Assembly (NCBI GenBank): GCA_003519685.1
Contig: DOWG01000053.1
Location: 1-7,531, forward strand
Direction: 5' to 3'
Origin: Lachnospiraceae bacterium
GTDB taxonomy: Bacteria; Bacillota; Clostridia; Lachnospirales; Lachnospiraceae
Length of the DNA: 7,531 nt
Within the stretch, counting starts at the first letter, position 1. Every line of letters starts with the position of its first letter. The notes under the pieces were generated by a model. It was given only the letters and a program-made list of their open reading frames with translations. It was not told where the DNA came from and searched no databases. The translations under genes and the position numbers were made by a program. Positions 5,951 through 7,531 of the stretch are shown here, piece after piece.

Positions 5951-6668
5951 GCTTTCCTATGATCTTCATGTCCACTCCTGCTTATCTCCCTGTGGGGATG
6001 AAGATATGACACCCGCGAACATCATCGGTATGGCGGCAGTGAAGGAGCTTGCGATCATTGCCGTAACAGATCATAATTCCTGCAAAAATTGCCCTGCAGT
6101 TATGTCTATGGCAGAGCAGTATGGGATTCTGGCGGTTCCCGGTATGGAGCTGTGTACCATGGAGGAAGTCCATGTACTTTGCCTGTTTGCAAAGCTGCAG
6201 GATGCGATGGAATTTGATGCATTTGTATCTACAAAATTAATTAAAATTCCGAATAACGAGAAGATTTTTGGAAAGCAAGAGATCTATAATACGATGGATC
6301 AGTGCATCGGAACGGAGCCATATTTATTAATCAATGCAACGGAGATTCCTTTCGGTCAGCTGGATGAGATTATGAAGAGATATCATGGAATCTATATCCC
6401 CGCTCATATTGATAAGAATGCCAACAGTTTGCTTTCCAATCTTGGCTTTATTCCACCGGATTCAAGATTTTCATGTGCAGAAATAAGAGATGTCGGCCGT
6501 TTGCCGGAGTTGCGTCAATCCAACCCTTATTTGAACCAGTGTAATATTATAACAAATTCCGATGCTCATACTCTCGCTTCGATTAATGAACCTAAGAACT
6601 TCCTGAAAGTCAGAAACCGAAGTATAGAAGGGGTGCTAGAGGCGCTAAGTATTCGCTTAAGCCTGTAA
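5943..6668 (+). CDS. PHP-domain predicted metal-dependent phosphoesterase
   Basis: A 241-residue soluble PHP (polymerase and histidinol phosphatase) protein, expected to hydrolyse a phosphoester with two or three bound metals. Metal-ligand motifs are complete: DLHVHS (H9, H11), TDHN (D43, H44), PGMEL (E69), EVHVLCLF (H77), PAHID (H155) and NSDAH (D207, H209). The length and the NCPA/SPCGDEDM segments fit small PHP phosphoesterases found near clostridial hydrogenase genes, distinct from histidinol phosphatase HisK or the larger DNA polymerase PHP domains. Starting at ATG 5943 gives the natural N-terminus; the frame is open back to a TTG at 5910, which is less likely. The start overlaps the DRTGG gene end by 8 nt and lacks a clear Shine-Dalgarno, implying coupling. 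Substrate unknown: a phosphoprotein, nucleotide or oligoribonucleotide (RNase AM/nanoRNase-like) are all possible. It ends the operon; no hairpin terminator is evident downstream. Confidence 0.89.
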   Translation: MNKLSYDLHVHSCLSPCGDEDMTPANIIGMAAVKELAIIAVTDHNSCKNCPAVMSMAEQYGILAVPGMELCTMEEVHVLCLFAKLQDAMEFDAFVSTKLIKIPNNEKIFGKQEIYNTMDQCIGTEPYLLINATEIPFGQLDEIMKRYHGIYIPAHIDKNANSLLSNLGFIPPDSRFSCAEIRDVGRLPELRQSNPYLNQCNIITNSDAHTLASINEPKNFLKVRNRSIEGVLEALSIRLSL

Positions 6669-6687
6669 GCTCTGGGTATGTTTCAAT

Positions 6688-6999
6688 CTAGTATTTTATG
6701 AAATATCCTACGACAAAAGAAATAATAACTAACAAAACCATTAGGACCACATAAAATAATCGCAGATATTTGTCTTCCTTATTGTAGTATTTCTTAATTA
6801 AGTAAAAAAGGATTCCATAATATAGGATGAAGGATAAAACAATAAAGATAGAACCTGCTAATATTCTGGTTTGAATACCTTCAGGCATTTCCTTTCGCCA
6901 ATCAGCAAAGCGAAAGCAAAGAAATATATTTATGCTTAGTATGCAAGGCATGGTTGTAAGTATGTTAAGTAAAGCATTCGTTTTCTTATCATTATTCAT
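6688..6999 (-). CDS. Small hypothetical membrane protein with three predicted transmembrane segments
   Basis: I do not recognise this 103-residue protein. It shows a short charged N-terminus (MNNDKKTN), a hydrophobic stretch at about residues 9-30 containing two cysteines, a polar loop (FADWRKEMPEGIQTR), a second hydrophobic segment at about 46-66, a positively charged KKYYNKEDKYLR loop, and a third segment at about 80-100 ending GYFIKY. This is consistent with an inner-membrane protein. ATG 6999 is chosen over an in-frame TTG at 7005 because a GGGGGA element lies 8-14 nt upstream; that binding site is weak. Its start overlaps the stop of a possible 31-codon peptide (TAATG). It is convergent with the PHP gene, only 19 bp away, and its A/T-rich content differs from the neighbouring operon, so it may be unrelated to hydrogenase. 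No function is proposed. Confidence 0.6.
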   Translation of the reverse strand: MNNDKKTNALLNILTTMPCILSINIFLCFRFADWRKEMPEGIQTRILAGSIFIVLSFILYYGILFYLIKKYYNKEDKYLRLFYVVLMVLLVIISFVVGYFIKY

Positions 7000-7094
7000 T
7001 AGCAAGTCCCCCAGATAAACGCAAAGCAGATATTAAACACTAACAGCAGCGATACTCCAGCAGCACGAATTTGATCTAGTTCAGTAACTTTCAA
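6999..7094 (-). CDS. Possible 31-residue single-pass membrane peptide, or remnant of a longer gene
   Basis: On the minus strand a TTG-initiated frame encodes a polar head (MKVTELDQIRAAG) followed by a hydrophobic segment (VSLLLVFNICFAFIW) and a short tail GTC. The stop TAA shares its last base with ATG of the following membrane-protein gene (TAATG), a typical coupling arrangement. Against it: only a TTG start, no visible Shine-Dalgarno, and an in-frame stop 9 bp upstream of the start codon at 7101-7103. It could be a genuine small membrane protein or the C-terminal end of a decayed gene. Confidence 0.33.
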   Translation of the reverse strand: MKVTELDQIRAAGVSLLLVFNICFAFIWGTC

Positions 7095-7189
7095 AGAATT
7101 TTATATAGATATTGTAAAAGAAATGTGGAGAGATTACAATGTCGTATTTGGAAAATATAGTGAAATACAGTGAAGCCGTTTGATTTTTA

Positions 7190-7217
7190 TTGTAAAAACC
7201 CAAACTTGTGATATAAT
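7190..7217 (+). promoter_or_regulatory. Predicted sigma-A promoter of asnS
   Basis: TTGTAA (7190-7195), a 16-bp spacer and a perfect TATAAT (7212-7217) preceded by TGA, giving an extended -10. Transcription would begin near 7224, leaving a leader of about 220 nt before asnS, long enough for RNA-based control. Confidence 0.75.
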
Positions 7218-7223
7218 AAAACG

Positions 7224-7445
7224 AAATGAGGAAATGCAAGAGATAAGATTAGTCGCTGGAAGCAAGGAATTTCAGGGATAAGAGTAGACGAGCATCCCGA
7301 TCTGTGCTAAGCAGCAGTCAATACAAGTAGGGGGACTTACCAAGATTGCAATCCATATAAACCAGAACATTCCCCATGAATGTGGAAGTGCTGTGGTTTA
7401 TGTGGAGAATATAGATAAAAAAACTAAAATAAAGGAGTTTTTATT
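7224..7445 (+). promoter_or_regulatory. Long structured 5' leader of asnS, no recognisable T-box
   Basis: The leader contains a 13-bp stem pairing 7352-7364 with 7394-7406 (one G-U pair), enclosing a second perfect 6-bp hairpin, ACATTC/GAATGT (7367-7372 with 7378-7383, loop CCCAT), and a 10-nt asymmetric internal loop. No T-run follows, so it is not an intrinsic terminator, and the antiterminator T-box sequence (GGGTGGNACCGCG-like) expected in aminoacyl-tRNA synthetase leaders is not found. An upstream stretch GATAAGAGTAGA (7279-7290) loosely resembles the T-box stem I start. The leader ends with the asnS ribosome binding site AAAGGAG (7431-7437). It may be a degenerate T-box, another regulatory RNA, or simply structured leader. 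Confidence 0.4.
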
Positions 7446-7531
7446 ATGGAGTTAATAGATATCAGAGAGCTATATCGTAACAAAGACCAGTATCTTGGAA
7501 AAAAAGTTCAGGTTGGCGGTTGGGTAAGAAG
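7446..7531 (+). CDS. asnS: Asparaginyl-tRNA synthetase, N-terminus only (runs off right edge)
   Basis: Twenty-eight complete codons are visible, opening MELIDIRELYRN and continuing through QYLGKKVQVGGWVR, the start of the OB-fold anticodon-binding domain shared by class IIb synthetases (Asn, Asp, Lys). The IRELYRN...YLGKKV pattern is characteristic of bacterial AsnS rather than AspS or LysS. The enzyme charges tRNA-Asn with asparagine in the cytoplasm. ATG 7446 has AAAGGAG eight bases upstream. It has its own promoter and a leader of about 220 nt, so it is a separate transcription unit from the hydrogenase genes. The catalytic domain lies outside the window. Confidence 0.94.
   Translation, partial: MELIDIRELYRNKDQYLGKKVQVGGWVR

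Noticed and set aside
6669..6687. Terminator between the convergent PHP and membrane-protein genes
   Set aside because: No GC-rich hairpin with a T-run on either strand could be found in this 19-bp gap or just beyond it.
7075..7173. Plus-strand open frame reading FKEFYIDIVKEMWRDYN... before a stop at 7171
   Set aside because: It looks protein-like but has no start codon with a binding site, is short, and overlaps the opposite small ORF; it could be a gene remnant but there is nothing to prove it.
7376..7414. Twelve-codon leader peptide (MNVEVLWFMWRI) in the asnS leader
   Set aside because: It has no ribosome binding site and only one Asn codon, so it does not fit attenuation; it lies within the hairpin.
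7224..7445. T-box riboswitch for asnS
   Set aside because: No T-box antiterminator consensus and no terminator hairpin with a T-run are present; only a loose stem I-like stretch is visible.
1..7531. CRISPR arrays, tRNA/rRNA genes, insertion sequences or phage attachment sites
   Set aside because: No regularly spaced repeats, cloverleaf-like sequence, transposase motifs or terminal inverted repeats were seen; the content is consistent with ordinary chromosomal genes.

Overview
The window looks like chromosomal DNA from an anaerobic, hydrogen-metabolising Firmicute of class Clostridia, probably close to Lachnospiraceae. This is inferred from strong AGGAGG-type ribosome binding sites, sigma-A-like promoters, moderate-to-low GC with AT-rich spacers, and the gene content. 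No species is claimed. It holds two divergent operons around a 400 bp control region, a small membrane-protein locus, and the start of asnS.

Left operon (1-2856, minus strand, running off the left edge). The order is hydC (NuoE-like [2Fe-2S] subunit), a stand-alone HATPase-fold protein, a stand-alone thioredoxin-like [2Fe-2S] protein, then hydB (NuoF-like flavoprotein, cut by the window edge). This is the known arrangement of a multimeric NAD(H)-linked, often electron-bifurcating [FeFe] hydrogenase. The catalytic subunit hydA is expected just beyond position 1 but is not visible.

Control region (2857-3256). It contains an extended -10 promoter for the left operon, a perfect 11-bp inverted repeat built from TTAACAA/TTGTTAA half-sites that resemble those of the NADH-sensing repressor Rex, and a near-consensus promoter (TTGAAA-N17-TATAAT) for the right operon.

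Right operon (3257-6668, plus strand). The order is DRTGG protein, RsbW-like HATPase, a 432-aa [FeFe]-hydrogenase-like protein, a second DRTGG protein, and a PHP-family predicted metallophosphoesterase. The hydrogenase homologue keeps all four H-cluster cysteines but lacks the usual proton-transfer cysteine and carries a C-terminal CX2CX4CX16C cluster motif. That is the hallmark of putative sensory HydS enzymes. The set reads as a sensing or signalling module beside the working hydrogenase: hydrogenase domain as sensor, HATPase as kinase or anti-factor, PHP as phosphoesterase output. This role is inference; the family domains are known but the circuit is not established.

Right end (6669-7531). 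A small three-helix membrane protein lies on the minus strand and is preceded by a possible 31-codon membrane peptide whose stop overlaps its start codon. Then comes a good promoter, a roughly 220-nt structured leader without a recognisable T-box, and the first 28 codons of asnS (asparaginyl-tRNA synthetase) running off the right edge.
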